A stretch of DNA of 64,000 bases from Rheum nobile (Eukaryota; Streptophyta; Magnoliopsida; Caryophyllales; Polygonaceae): contig WOAB01000124.1 in NCBI GenBank assembly GCA_027886185.1, forward strand, positions 2,914,001 through 2,978,000. The letters run 5' to 3'. Both the position numbers and the translations under genes were made by a program. The notes below the pieces were generated by a model. The model saw only the letters and a program-made list of their open reading frames with translations, did no database searches and had not been told where the DNA came from. This document shows, piece by piece, positions 24,440 to 37,453 of the stretch; position 1 is the stretch's first letter, and the number at the start of each line of letters is the position of its first letter.

Positions 24440-26752
24440 CCTGGTGGGGCGTCTGGATCCACAACGCATCAAAGTTTATTTTGTAGAATCCATGTCGGGG
24501 TTTTTCCCATTTAATGTTTCTAGTTTTTCGTCGTTGAGCCGGGTTGGGCTTTTGGTGCGTTGGTTCGTCTGTTTCAAGTTTCTTTGTTTTGTTCCAGTTG
24601 AGTATAAGAGTTTTTATGTACATGGTTAGATCCTTTATGTTGTTTGGCCCTGTAGTTTGGAAGATTTTTTGGTTTATGTGGATCCAGACGCCCCACCAGA
24701 TTGTTGCTAGGCAGACCCATTCTTGCTTGGTTAGCACCGGTTGAAGATCACACAGAATATCAATTGGTTTTTTTCCGTCGGTGTTAAAAAAACATAAACT
24801 CGAATGGAGTTCTAGAGAGAGGGGCTCTCCCTTCTCTCTAGAAAACCCCCAAAAATCAAATGGGTAATCCCCCTCTAACAACAACCAACAACAAACACCA
24901 ATGAGGGTTAACCCCCAACAACAGTGTGAATCATCTTCTATCAGAGGCAACAACAACCAACAACAAATATTCATCTATCTTGTTCTAGATTTTGGGACTT
25001 AGAGAGATGGGTTTCCCTCTAAACAATCCCAAATGCTTTACCCAACAAAAATCTGAAGGATAACATCCCACAATCAACATCAAGGGTAAACCCTCATTAT
25101 AATCATCTTTATTAAACAACAACAACAAATAAACAATATCAAATGAACCCCCAATCAAAGGGATTAAGCCCCCTCTTCTCTAAAAATCGATGGTCTACAA
25201 AGCCACTTCAATTTAAAGAAGCTTTTATTTAAGCATCATTTGTTGGATTTGAGCTTCTAAATTAGCAAATGAAACACTGAATCAGTGAAACATATAGCTA
25301 ATCTAAAACCAATCACTAACCTACCAAGCCATCAACAAAAAATCATGTAAACGCTCCCAAAACCACAAAGAGATCCAGAAATCATATCCGAAAATCACAA
25401 AAAATCACCATCTTCCACTTGTAAACGCTCTCACATGCGTTTAAAATCGCTCCCAAAATCAGATCTGAAATTGATCCCCCACCATCTTCCTCCTGAGGAA
25501 GCAGAAGAAGCCATGGCAGGAAGCTCCAAACTCCAGCTGTGCATAAAACTCCGACAACATATGACGCTTTGATGAACCCGAGTGTTAAGATCGGACGAAC
25601 CCAAGCGAGTAGCTATCACCCAAGCGCGAAGGGATACAACCCCTTAACCCAGTCGGTGCTCCATCTCCTCCCCTTCTCCAACCGAGTCACCTCGGTCCTC
25701 TTTCACTTCATCAAGTCACCTCGGTCCTCCTTGTTGTGCAAGCCAGGGTCTTCTTCTTTTTTCAATTGCTTTCTTTCTTTCTGCGTTCTTTGACAGTCTT
25801 TCTTTAGCTGTATTTTTGGATTTTGTTTCCACGTTTCAATTTTATTATTATTATTTTATTTTCTTTTTTTCTTTTTTCTTTTTTCTTTTCTTCTTCCAAA
25901 TCTTACTTCTTTAAAAACTCTAGAAAATTCTAAAAATCAAAGGGATTAATCCTCAAACAACCAAAGGAGTAAATCTCCCTCTTCAACAACAATCAACAAC
26001 CAAACACCACCATCGGATTACCCTCGACACCATTAATAACCCCTCTCTCTGGGCAATCCCCAACATCACTGGGCAACCCCCGACCAATTCTTGATAACCC
26101 CTGTCTCTCATCATCACCGGATAACCCTGACACCACATCAACGATTATTTCAAACCACCCGTCTACCACCACCATTTTTGACCTGATTTGGGCTACATCA
26201 CTGTTATGGTGATGTTAATCCCCTTTGGGGGTGCACCAACTCCAAACCTTTACTATCTTCTCAACCTTCGTCAAGAACAAATTGATGGATTCAATCTCAT
26301 TAATTTCACCATTGTTAACCTTTTTTATTTTCTGTTTGATCAAGCATGGGTGGCAAAGTTCTCGCGCTTTGTGGAATAAATCTTGGGTTCTGGCTGAGTC
26401 GCCGGTCGTGGTCGTGGTCGTGTCTGTGGCTGAATGAAGACCCCTCTCGAACGAGGGCAACGTCATGGTTGAGGCTCCTGAAGATCCTTCAGCTAGGTGA
26501 AGGCAACGTCAAGGTAGCCCGTTCAGTACTTTCGCAGGTGTTCCTGTTTGACCATTTCCCGGTGGCACCTTTGTGTCGTGTTTGACTCCATGCCTGCCTT
26601 AGATTTGTGTTTCTACTTTGCTTCGTTGTAGTTTATGTGCTTGTCTTTGGTTCTTATTGTTCGATTTGTACTGACGCCGATTTTATCGGTCTCTCAAACT
26701 ACCCGATGTTATTATGTCGGGTACCTTAAAATCTTTCCTCATCAAAAAAAAA
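24440..26752 (+). mobile_element. Rearranged LINE-type insertion
   Basis: Ends in CTTTCCTCATC plus a run of A, and is flanked by a 13-bp duplication AATTAAGCAGAAA (24,427-24,439 and 26,753-26,765). The paralogous site near 36,912 has one uninterrupted copy. About 24,430-24,770 carries, on the opposite strand, a LINE RNase H linker (WVCLATIWWGVWIHINQKIF, then WEKPRHGFYKINFDA). CTGGTGGGGCGTCTGGATCC at 24,440 recurs inverted ending at 24,700. The rest (about 24,790-26,740) reads like LINE leader and 3' tail with no RT. The inverted 5' part suggests twin priming or a composite template. Confidence 0.7.
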
Positions 26753-27071
26753 AATTAAGCAGAAAATTAGGCGACATGCCAACTTTCCTTTTTTTCTCTT
26801 AAATAAAAGAAACGGCAAGAAAATTACATGTGTGTTGTTCTTCACACCCAAAAACTATCCACTTCACACATTTTGTATTCTTTTTACCATAAAACCCTTG
26901 TGTTTCTTTCAAAATTTAATTATACCAAAGCAATCGTTGACTTTCTCTGTTCACTTATTTCGTTTTCCATTTCCTAATTTTTGTGAAATTCAATTTGATT
27001 TTAACACTGTTGCTACTATCGATCGTAAAAAGAAACCAGTTTGTTCGCGAAGCTTGAAGGCTTGGAGTTGA

Positions 27072-27626
27072 TGATGGTGAAGTAATTAGTGGAGAGAAGA
27101 TTCGAGAGGAGTGGGATGTGAAATTGTTCTCTCCACCGCTAGGCTCAACTTCTAGGCCTGCGCGTGCTAGCGGTAGCTATGGCATCGACATTTCTCCCCC
27201 TATCTTGATTGGATTCGCCGGACAAAACGCCGGGGGATCGACACCGAGACGCCAGATTAGTAGGTGGCTCACGTCACGATCAATATGACAACGTTTAAGT
27301 GATTTTCAGATTTATGAAGTAAATCCTGAACATACGTATATGGGTAAACCCTTAGTAAAAAAAAAACTAAATACTATAAAAATTATTACAAAAAATTAAG
27401 TTTTTAGAGTGTGTTTATGGACACACACTATAAGAATTTTTTTTAAATAAAAGTAAAAAACTAAGACTCTTAAATTTATCCAAGGTGATTTGGACCTATC
27501 TCATCTAGACCGAATTGTTATAGCTAAGGCCCAAAATGATATTGAAAATATGCGTTGTGCGGAATGATACAAGCCCAAATTTGGGCGATGTCCGGGGTTG
27601 ATAACACGACATAATCATATGATGAC
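27072..27626. other. Intergenic stretch
   Basis: No gene recognised. About 27,100-27,250 is GC-richer (CTCCACCGCTAGGCTCAACT, then CGGCGACC-like phrases) and could be an old gene or transposon scrap. 27,340-27,435 holds a diverged copy of the dispersed repeat at 18,796. Confidence 0.4.
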
Positions 27627-28665
27627 TTTTTTTTTGGTAGTAATAGGTGGGTTATACCCTTTTATTCATAAAGGAGAGCTTACATATGCTCACTCATCCA
27701 AGTGTCAATCTCAAGAACGGAAATAAGACCCTCAAGCGGGTGACTATATAAAATAAACTCCTCGGAGCAGTCACTACTGAAATGAGCGAGCCAGTCCGCG
27801 GAATGGTTGCAAGAGCGTGGGATAAGGCGGAGCTTCGCCTCCCAACAAGGCAGATCCAGAAGCTCCATGCATTTGGCGATAAGCAGATCGAACAGGGGAG
27901 GCGCCGACTTGCCAAGATCCATTGCTGAAACCACCTCAGCCGCGTCAATATCCACTTCCAAGCGTCTGATTCCCAGTTGTCTTGCCATGGTGAGTCCTTG
28001 GCGAAGGCCTAGCAGTTCAGCCCTGAAAGAGGAGGTGCCCCTAGCTTTAGCCGTAAAGCCATGAATGAAGTCCCCGAACTCACTCCGCAGCAGCCCCCCC
28101 GCACCAATGGTGTACTCCCCCTCGCGATATGCACCGTCAGTGTTGAGCCTAGTCCATCCCGGTTGCGGGCGTTGCCAACATGACATCACCTTCTCATATC
28201 CACCAGTAGTGTGGATGCGATCGCGTACCACCTTAGCATATTCCTTAACACTTGCACGATCTTCAGAGATCCCCTCAGTTGGCGCCAGCGCCCTTATGCA
28301 CCACCATTTCCAGAGCCACCAGACCCCAAAAGCAAAGGTCATCGGCCACGAATCAGCCCTGCTCAAGTTACTGGAAAGCCAAGAAATGAGTTCGGTATTG
28401 AAAAAATGCGGCCCTCCTGGTGTTATCTAATAGAGCACACCACACCTCCCTCGCCAGCGAGCAGTCCCAAACAATGTGCAACGAACTCTCAAGCGCAAGC
28501 AGAGCAATGAGTCGTATTAGAAATATGGCGGCGATAGCGGTTTTCATTGCTCAATATGCAGTCATGAGCAGCCAACCACATGAAATTACGCACTTTCTCT
28601 GGTGCCTTCACACTCCAAATGTGCTTCCAAATTGGTCGCGTCTCATCCCCTTCATCCTTTCGTGT
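27627..28665 (-). mobile_element. 5'-truncated LINE
   Basis: The poly-A end is at the low-coordinate side (run of T at 27,627). Flanked by CATATGATGAC (27,616-27,626) and CATACGATGAC (28,666-28,676), an 11-bp duplication with one mismatch. Carries the end of ORF2: a zf-RVT-like region, then RNase H. Confidence 0.85.
27680..28366 (-). pseudogene. LINE ORF2 C-terminus: RNase H domain
   Basis: 228 residues, the RVT_3 type RNase H that ends many plant LINE ORF2 proteins. Seen: RPQPGWTRLNTDGAYREG (first catalytic Asp, about residue 97), FRAELLGLRQGL (Glu), LEVDIDAAEVVSAM (Asp) and HSADWLAHFS near the end. Upstream on the same strand (28,430-28,660) a linker reading WKHIWSVKAPEKVRNFMWLA and NTTHCSACA resembles zf-RVT but hits a stop and changes frame, so ORF2 is broken as well as truncated. 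Confidence 0.85.
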
Positions 28666-29039
28666 CATACGATGACTTTTTAATGATCAATAACGGAATA
28701 TCACTATTGGTATAAAAACAACACATTCACATATGGAGTGGTTCACATAGAAGATATAGTTACATTTACATATTTAGAGTTTGAGTTCTAGTAATAAAAT
28801 ACTTTTAAAATCTACAAAGTAAGTGTTTTATCCCTTTGATTAGGTCTACCACTCATTGTAATTAAAAAAATAATATAGAAAATTATTAAATTTAAGACTA
28901 CACATTTTTAACTTTTAAAAGCTTAAAAAATGCTCTTACATATTGAGAAATAAAAGATTTTCACTTAAAGGCCTTCCAAGTCGAAATTAATTTTTCTACT
29001 TGAACGTCTAAAGTTTAGGAGGGAATAGCCGAGGCCCAA

Positions 29040-29075
29040 AATTTTCAGTAGATTTAAATGGGCCAAGGCCCATAT
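29040..29075 (+). promoter_or_regulatory. Site II pair upstream of SDG40
   Basis: TGGGCCAAGGCCCA, about 70-85 bp before the SDG40 ATG, with AGGCCCAAAA just upstream. Back-to-back TGGGCC motifs are bound by TCP factors in Arabidopsis promoters. The role here is inferred from position. Confidence 0.5.
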
Positions 29076-29140
29076 AGAAGCTCAATTAAACATACCGTTC
29101 TATTTGGTGTCTTGGGGCAGAGAGGTGACGAAACGGAAAA

Positions 29141-31642
29141 ATGGAAGAGGAAGACAGAAGCAGCTTGGAAAGCTTTCTACGGTGGGCGGCGGAGCTTGGC
29201 GTTTCGGACGCGCCGCTGAATTCTGCAACTTCTTCTTACTCATCATGTTTAGGTCACGCGCTTTCTCTCGCTTGCTTCCCAGATTCCGGCGGGTACGCGA
29301 CTCTCTCCCTCTCTCTCTATTGCTCTCTATTTAATTGTGTTTCTTTTCCTGCAACGGATGTGAAATGGTTGATTTCAGGAGGGGATTGGCTGCGACGCGC
29401 GATCTGAGAAGAGGGGAATTGATACTGAGAGTGCCAAGGGCGGCCTTGATGACGAGGGACAGTATTCTGGAGAAAGATGAGAAACTCTCTGATGCTATCA
29501 ACCGCCATTCTTCTCTCTCCTCTACGCAGGTCTTTTCCTCTTTCTTTCTTTTTTCCCTTTTTAGGTTGGAAAAGGTTTAAATTGTGATACTGTGTAGTTT
29601 ATGGCTAGTGATCTTTGGAGAGCTGGATATAGTAGTGTGATCAAATTGATTACGTTTGTAAGCCTTTTGTGCTTTCAAATTGTTGAAATTTGACATTGTA
29701 ATACAGCGTGGTAGATTACCTGTACTTTCCAATCCTCTTATCGTGACATGCTTTTAGAATAATGAACTTAATATAAGGATATTTTGATATGGAGTGAACT
29801 AGATAATAGAATTTGAGGCACTTGAATTATAGTTTGGGATAATCAATCAGCAAAATTGCCTTTTTCTCCTTCCCTTCTAGTATTAATTTGTCAGTTAGAA
29901 TAGTTTGTTAAAATTCATGTGCAGATATTGGCAGTTCTTTTGTTGGCTGAAGTCAGTAAAAGGAAGAGATCGTTTTGGTACCCATATCTGATTCACTTGC
30001 CCAGAAGCTATGACTTACTTCCTACTTTTGGTCCCTTTGAGTTAAAGGCACTGCAGGTTTGTGTCAAAAACTTGTTTCTCATAAAAAATTACATCAATTA
30101 GGATGACCTCTTATATACTTTCTCCAAATCTTTTGTTGATAGGTGGAAGATGCTACGTGGGCAACAGAAAAGGCAATATTGAAGGCGGAATCGGATTGGA
30201 AGGAAGCTATTGCTCTCATGGAACAGCTAAAATTCAAGCCTCAACTTGTCACTTTTAAGGCTTGGCTCTGGGCCTCTGCCACGGTGAGTCTGAAAAGTTT
30301 CAGTGACTATTGTGTGCAGATAGAACAGTTTATCAGTGTCCAACTTGAACTCAACTAGATTATTTTGTTACCCTTCTGGCCCTTTTTAATATTCAATTTT
30401 GATTCATAGAATCATAGTCCATCTGCCTACCACTTAAATTTGTATGATTGAGTTAGCCCCCTTAGTCTGAGGTTGCTTGAAGATATCATTGTACTTGTCC
30501 TTTGTTACTAGATATGTTATGACTATATATTCTCAGATGTATGGTTTTTCTTGAAGATATCATCACGCACATTGCACGTCCCTTGGGACAATGCTGGCTG
30601 TTTATGTCCCGTGGGTGACCTTTTCAACTATGCTCCACCTGGAGAAGACTTCTCTTGCAAGGACAATGTAGGAAGCTCAAGATATGCTTCTTATAAAGAT
30701 AATTCATCTGATGATGGAGATGAATGTGAGGATTCTACAGTGAATGAGGATCAATGCAACGGGTGCTCAGGGAGATTGACTGATGGAGGCTATGAGGAAC
30801 ACCTTGCTGCATACTGCTTTTATGCAAAGAAGAATTATCGTAAAGGACAGCAGGTATTACACATCTTAAATTTCTCCTTTCAACCTTCTGTTTGATCCTA
30901 TTGTAAATGTTATGTGTACAAATAACAAACACGAATGGTACGAAATCAGTTTATTCTGAACTATCTTGAGTATGAACACGGTGTTGCCCCATATATGCAG
31001 GTTTTATTAATCTACGGAACGTACACAAACTTGGAGCTTCTTGAACATTATGGGTTTATTCTTGGTAATAATCCAAATGACAAGGTTTTCATACCACTTC
31101 CACATGAAGTTATAGGTTCTTGTTCTTGGCCTGCAGATTCATTGTGTATCCAATATAATGGAAGACCTTCTTTTTCCCTTCTATCTTCTTTACGTTTGTG
31201 GGCGACGCCTCCAAACCAGAGGCGATCTGTTGGACACTTGGCCTTTTCAGGATCACAGCTTTCCCCTGAGAATGAGATCATTGTAATGCAATGGATAGCA
31301 ACAAACTGTGGCGCGATTCTACAGAACCTCGCCACTTCAATTGATGACGATCTCAGGGTGTTGGCTTCCATTGATGAATTTCAAGGTTCGTTTTCTGAAC
31401 CCGGAAACTTGCCTTGCACGGTTGCGAATGAGTTGTCCAGTTTCTTGTCGTCGATTGGTTTGCACAATGGGGAAATTGGGGAGACCAATTCTAGGGTTCA
31501 GAGGTGTCTGGACAAATGGAAGTTGTCTGTGAATTGGAGGCTTGGATACAAGAAAATCCTTGTTGATTGCATATCATTTTGTACTCGAACCATTCAGGAT
31601 TTATCACTTACTTGCTCAACTAATCTGGCAAACCATTTATGA
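29141..31642 (+). CDS. SDG40: SET-domain protein SDG40 (SETD3/SETD6/RLSMT class)
   Basis: Likely a non-histone lysine methyltransferase of the Rubisco-LSMT-like group. Exons: 29141-29292, 29379-29529, 29925-30056, 30143-30283, 30557-30853 and 31001-31642; all junctions GT/AG, the frame is open, 504 aa. The N-terminus LESFLRWAAELGVSD matches Arabidopsis SDG40 as I remember it. Seen: start of SET, GGRGLAATRDLRRGELIL (about residues 50-67); the inserted iSET part with SFWYPYLIHLPRSYD; the core VPWDNAGCLCPVGDLFNY (about 200-217), where NH is replaced by FNY-type residues; a low-complexity acidic insert (SSDDGDECED); then IYGTYTNLELLEHYGF (about 295-310), the S-adenosylmethionine/tyrosine motif; and a C-terminal Rubis-subs-bind-like helical region. 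ATG chosen because it is the first in frame and aligns with the family start. No defects seen. Confidence 0.95.
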
Positions 31643-32433
31643 TGATTTATATATAAACTTTGGCATCATCTGCTTCTAGCGAGGGTGTTTCAACCAGAAT
31701 ATGTGTGGGAGCAATGCTTGAAGGACAATCTCTCAGATTAAGCCATAAATTAAAATTGGGTCTTGATTCGTGCACGAGGAGAAATGTATTCGCGCTTTGC
31801 ATTTATGTAATTCACTATTATGTAGCGGACATAAGTCCGACTTTGCACGCCATTATGTAACAGATTATTATTTTTTTTGGTCAACTCAACACGTAGTAAA
31901 CAAAAAATATAACATAATATTTTATCCGCAAAGACCTAGTTTTTGTTTCGCTTAATATTTATAATGTCTTTATTTGTAAAAAAAAAATTTGTTTTTCTCC
32001 TTATACACTTCCTTATATCACCCAAATTTCAAAAATTATTTTTACTAAAAAAATATTTTTTTTAAAAAAAAAAGTCTTTATAAATACTTTCACCAAACAA
32101 ACCTTTTGTGAATAAAAGTTGATTTTTTCCATATTTGTTTTTGTCCATCACAAAATAGCAGACGTAATAAATGAAAAAGCTATACGTAATTTTTTTTTTA
32201 TTGTGCGCGTATCATAGACGTTATAAAAAGTAGGGTCTAGAAGGGAAGCATCGAAATGCATGATGACCTGTCCGAAAGGATACTAGTATGGAAAAGTTTG
32301 ATTACAAAACGAACAAATTCAAATCTTAGGGACACTAGTTAAAAAAAACTTAATTGTGAGATATCAACAAAAATAATCCTAAACTCTACCAACAAAAAAT
32401 TACCTTATTTTTTTATGGCGTGCATATCATATA
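31643..32433. other. SDG40 3' flank
   Basis: No further gene. Probable 3' UTR with AATAAAAG-like signals, then A- and T-rich spacer. Confidence 0.4.
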
Positions 32434-32838
32434 CTCCTTCCGTTAAGTTTTAATTGACGTTTTAGGCTTAAGTCCTTGTTAAGTTTTAATTGTCATTTTA
32501 TACCTTTTCACCTATTTTTTTCATATTTACCCTATATTTAATCATTCTTTTATTTTTATTTTTTTTGGATTCTCAATTTTTTATTCATTGCTTTTCCATT
32601 TTCTAGGATCTATTAATTAATTTTTTTATTACCCTTATGAGTTATGATTAGTGACTAATGAGTTATGATTAGTGACTAATTTCTTTTGATTTTCTTATTT
32701 TTTTAATTTTTTGTGAGATTTCATGAGCAGTAATAAAAAAATAATTAGTTACTAATTATAAGGATAATCTGAAAAAATAATTAATTTTTTATTTTATCTA
32801 AAATTTACTAGAACGTCAATTAAAACTTAACGGATAAA
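32434..32838. mobile_element. Stowaway-like MITE
   Basis: Starts after TA with CTCCTTCCGTTAAGTTTTAA and closes with its complement TTAAAACTTAACGG. TTGACGTTTTA on the left pairs with AACGTCAATT on the right. The extreme right end is eroded (CGGATAAAATA). Interior repeat GAGTTATGATTAGTGACTAA twice in tandem at about 32,640-32,680. Confidence 0.65.
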
Positions 32839-33005
32839 ATATGTTATAAAAATGGGGATCTAGAAGGGAAGCATCGAAATGTATGATGACATGTACACAG
32901 GCGCATTATTGGTTGTCCCACGTCACTATTTATACATTTTTGGAGTAATTAGGAAGAGGGAAAATACATAAAATACTCATACCATTAACTAATCATATTA
33001 TTATT

Positions 33006-33756
33006 TTGTCCACTCTCTCCGCTTCGACGGTGTGGTGGGGTTGGAAGTGGTGGAACGATGTGGTGTTTAATGGGGGAGCGTCTCGCGGTTTCCACCCTCC
33101 TTTCGTCTTAACTAAGGCCTGCGAGTTTTTCGCTGCCCATCAGTCGATTGCCCTACAGCGCAGCACCGGAGGGAGGCGGTAATCCAGATCGATTGGGCTC
33201 GTCCGGAACACCCTTGGACTAAATTGAATACGGATGGTGCCTCTAAGGGTAACCTAGGCGATGCTGCGGCCGGGGGCGTTGAGGGATATGGATGGTAGAT
33301 GGCTTGGGGGTTTTGTGTTGAACATTGATATTTGCACGGCGCCCATGGCGGAGCTTTGGGGGGCTTATTATGGTCTCCATATTGCTTGGGAATTGAGATT
33401 TAGGCGTGTTATTGTTGAGATCGATTCGGAGTTGGTTGTGTCGTTCTTGCAGAAGGGTGTGGCCGCCACTCATCCTCTTTCCTTTCTGGTACTTATGTGC
33501 CAAGGCTTTCTCTCTAGGGACTGGATAGTCCGTTTTGTCCATATGTACCGTGAAGCTAACCGTCTTGCTGATGATTTAGCTAATTTTGATGTTGAGTTTT
33601 CGGTTGGCTTTCACTTGCTTGTTGAGCCCCCTTGTTGTGTTAAGGGGATTTTAGCAGACGATGTCAAGGGAGTGACTTTTTTCCGTATGATTACGAATTT
33701 GTTTTTTTTTGTTTTTTTTTTATAAAACTTGAGGGTTATGTCCCTCTTTTACCAAA
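33006..33756 (+). mobile_element. 5'-truncated LINE with RNase H
   Basis: 751 bp flanked by the 15-bp duplication AATCATATTATTATT (32,991-33,005 and 33,757-33,771), ending in a short A run after TTTTACC. It reads TVWWGWKWWNDVVFNGG, then WARPEHPWTKLNTDGA, then (frame changed) AELWGAYYGLHIAW, VIVEIDSELVV and EANRLADDLAN. These are the linker and RNase H of LINE ORF2, with at least one frameshift and stop near 33,180-33,300. Confidence 0.85.
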
Positions 33757-33771
33757 AATCATATTATTATT

Positions 33772-34680
33772 CTTAAGTTCTTTCTCCTACTTTTCCCCTT
33801 TCCTTAGAGCATCGGGTTAATATATACATTGTTCTTTCATTAGTTCTTTTTTTTCTTCCAATTGAATAGCATTGTCCATTACTTACCCATAACTTATCTA
33901 TTGTTTAAACATACTTGGATATATAATCGGTAAGGATATTTGCACCGTGTCAGTGGCGCGCGACGCTCATTGCCGCGGAGGGGGCGGAATCCGCCGTAGA
34001 CCGGTGACGGGTGCCCTGGGTGCCACGCGGAGGGAGTTCGATCTGGCGCCATCGCGCGGTGGTGGTACCGGGAGTTCGATCTCGCCGGTGATGGACGATC
34101 TCACCGTTAATGAACATCAGTGATGGGTTTAGTGTTTAGGGTAGAATATTCGGTGAATTTCAATCAGAATTATTGATGCGTCCGTGAACGAATAACTTTC
34201 GGTGGATTTCAATCACAATTTTTTCGGTGAATTTTCAGAACCCGACTCGACCCAAACCTGACTCGATATTTTTTAAGACTCGATATAATTTTAAAATTTA
34301 ATATTTTTTAAATATCGAAGAAGAACCCGACTCGACCTAAACCCGATCCAAACTCAACCCAAAAATAGTCACGTGCTTCCTTTCACGACCACAAATCACT
34401 TCCTAACGCTTCACCCCCTCGCTTGATTTATGCTGATGTTTCATATTCTATTGTTTGTTTTCTATCTCTTTTTCAGTCTATCTATGTTACTATGTTGTAT
34501 GTGCGAGTTGAAAAAGTGTAACAAATAAAAGAGTTGCTAAAATTAAGGGACAGTCTTCTCTAATGGGAGATGATAATGGGAAGGATCACCATAAAAAATA
34601 GGTGGTATTTTCGAATCTCCTTTTTTATTATAATAACCTAGTGACTTTTATAGACCCAAAAAAAACATGGATGTTACCTA
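33772..34680. other. Intergenic; GC-rich patch, no gene
   Basis: 33,945-34,130 is unusually GC-rich (GGAGGGGGCGGAATCCGCCG, and GGGAGTTCGATCT twice) but has no frame I recognise. 34,240-34,360 repeats ACCCGACTCGACC-type phrases. Confidence 0.35.
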
Positions 34681-35181
34681 CTCCCTCCATATAGAAAATG
34701 TTGTCATTTTAGCTTAAGTAAAATACCTGCGTTTCGTTCTAGTATAAAAACTCAATTTCTGGGTATAATTTAGACTCAAACGCGGGTATATAGCTTAAGT
34801 AAAATTTCTGCATTTTAAAGTGTAGTGTATGAAGACAATTTTTATAGTGTACAAAGAAACTGCCCAAAAAAACCATGGATGTTACTTACTCCCTCCATAT
34901 AGAAATTGTTGTCATTTTAGCTCAAAATTTTTATAAAGAAAAGATTGTCATTTTAGTTATTAGGTAATAATTCATTGGTGAATTACAAATTTTGATACTT
35001 TAATATCGAAAATTGGCTTTTTTGGCTTTTTTTATATAAATTCTCCATGTTTATTGGCTACCATTGAGATGAGTATTTAAATAATTTTAAATTTTAAATT
35101 TTTTATGAGAATATAGAATAATTATTATATTTTTTTAATAAGTGTGTCAAACTCTAAAATGATAATCTTTTTATATAGTTG
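34681..35181. mobile_element. Stowaway-like MITE fragments (two left ends)
   Basis: CTCCCTCCATATAGAAA followed by TGTTGTCATTTTAGCT occurs at 34,681 and 34,889. A partial right end AAATGATAATCTTTTTATAT closes at about 35,181. Suggests one copy plus an extra left end. Confidence 0.55.
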
Positions 35182-35317
35182 GCGCCCATTTTATTGTTTA
35201 TTACACGTGTGTTTTGTCATTTTGACGATAAAATTAATGGTGTAATTAATAATGATGGTTTTAGATCCAAAACATTGAATAGGGTAACCCACTTAAGATA
35301 TTGTTTCTTTCACCAGA

Positions 35318-36990
35318 AATGGCTGTCCTTTACTCCTTTGTACTAAAATTCGTTTTAGGTTGAATTATGAAAGCAACATCGAACTAACTATAGATGGAAA
35401 AATAATTCATCATCCCCTCTATCTACTAAAACTAAATCAAATCATGAAAATTGCATGCTACGATAAATTAATTCGTTTTAGGTTGTATTATAACATTTTT
35501 TATTGAAAAAAAGTGCTAAAATAGTATTGTGTAATAATATATATGAAGTGAGAAAATATTCTTTTTGTAAATAAGTATTTTTTATTATAAATTGGCTACT
35601 GTGAAAGAAAGTTAAAATAATTTAATGATACATTTATCAAAGTTTAGAAAAGTAATTTTAAAAATCACTTCATAAATAAGTAATAAAGTGTTTATAAATA
35701 CATTACCAAACAAAGCTTGAAAGACATTATTGTTTTATTTTCATGAACGAAATCAAAAAAAAAAATATATTGCGTAAAAAGTTAGCTTTTTGCACCAATA
35801 TATGATTTCAAATTTATGAAATTTTATTTATGTCCACCCAAAACAACACAATTAATATATTTATTTAATACTGTTATAATAATAATTTATATATTTATCC
35901 TAATTGTAAAGTAATGCTTTTTATTAGTAAATATTTATATTCATTAGAAAAAGGTCATTTTCATGTAATCAAAGAAATAATCATATATAATCATCTTTAT
36001 TTTATATAAGTTTTTGTCATAAAATAAACTATGGTCGAATTTATAAATTTTAGTACATAACATTAATTTTTAGCAAAATTATTAGAAAATCATCGATATA
36101 AAGATAAATCAAATGTTAACACATAAAATAAAATACTTTATTCAATAGTAGTCATAATTACAAACTAGATTAATCAAGCACAAATCGTTAATAAAGTTGA
36201 CCCTAAATTTTAGGAAAAAAACAACAGTCTCTTAGGGGGGGGAAAACAACAAATACGCATTAATATAAACTTATTATTTATTCGGTTTTTTTAATGTATG
36301 TCCATAAGCACATGATAACAAGTTAAAATAGAAAAATTTCTTCAAAATATTTCATAAAAGAGAATGAGTAAACCCTTAGCAAAAAAATTAAATTAATGGC
36401 TAAACAATTATTACTAAATATGGTATTCTTAGAGTGTACCCATGAACATACACTTTATAAAAATGATTTTTCTAACCTATGTACGGAACCTAATACATAG
36501 GTTAAGAACTTTATTTTAAAAAATTTTGGTTATGTGTTTTCATTTTAGGATTTTTTTTTAAAATGAGTTTAAATATTTTCTTTTAGGGATTAATAGTTTT
36601 TAAAATAAGAATGATTAACCTATGTCCTAACGACATATAATAGAAAAACCGTTATAAAAAAAATTCTGACATGTGCAAAACGCGACTTCAACCACATGTT
36701 ATAACTGAAAAATAGGAAAGGTAACGTATCACACTATTAATTATGAGATTCTTAATTTATCTTTAATTTAATTCATAAGTTAAACACGTGATTTTCACAA
36801 CAAACTCGTTTTGTTCATGTGTTAATTCGGAATTAAACTTCCCCATAAGTAGAAAAAAGATTTGGTAAATCTCATGCCTAATTTACAAGGCACACCAGAA
36901 TGTGCAATCAATTAAGCAGAAAATTAGGCGACATGCCAACTTTCCTTTTTTTTTTCTCTTAAATAAAAGAAACTGCAAGAAAATTATGGC
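35318..36990. repeat. Duplicated segment, copy B (compact)
   Basis: Paralogue of 17,190-26,828 without the Tourist, gypsy and LINE insertions. Ends about 650 bp before the RVE-type start codon, so it may contribute to that gene's upstream region. No coding seen; a short frame at 36,902-37,144 (ATRNNENGRGIQNAANARIN) is unrecognised. Confidence 0.85.
36466..36655. mobile_element. Small TIR MITE (TTTTTCTAACCTATG family)
   Basis: Inverted ends TTTTTCTAACCTATG and GACATATAATAGAAAAACC, with AATACATAGGTTAAGAACTT inside. Relatives at about 46,400-46,580 and, truncated, at 24,150-24,250. Confidence 0.5.
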
Positions 36991-37179
36991 CACAAGAAAC
37001 AACGAAAATGGACGGGGTATTCAAAACGCCGCAAATGCGCGTATAAATCGCGTCAATACGGTTCTGGTCAGCACCCTAGTCGTTATCCACGCGCGCGAGG
37101 TAATGACGACATGTTCGGGATATTTTAATCCTGTTGTGAAATGAATGCGGATTTGGATAGAGAGACAAAGCAGAGACGC

Positions 37180-37302
37180 CACGTGTCAGGCGTATGCTTT
37201 CAAGTTTCAACGTGAACCACGAGATTAAACGACCTTCCGGAGCCTTCTCCAAAAATCTCCCTCCATATTAAATAAAAAAATCACATATCTCCTGACGTGG
37301 CA
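37180..37302 (+). promoter_or_regulatory. G-box and ACGT elements upstream of the RVE-type gene
   Basis: CACGTG at 37,180-37,185 (in GCCACGTGTCAGG) and GACGTGGC at about 37,294-37,301, with ATATTAAATA near 37,265 as a TATA-like box. G-boxes are light/clock/PIF or ABA sites; the role here is inferred from position. Confidence 0.4.
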
Positions 37303-37453
37303 CCCTCTGTTTTCTCCTTTTCATCTCCTCCCATTCTCTTCTTCCCCAGCTCACCTCAGCTAAATCTCTTTCTTTTCCGCCTCAATTTTCTCCTTCTCCC
37401 TTAAGATTTGAGCGGAAACTGAAATCACTCACTGTTAACTTTTTTCTTCGACT

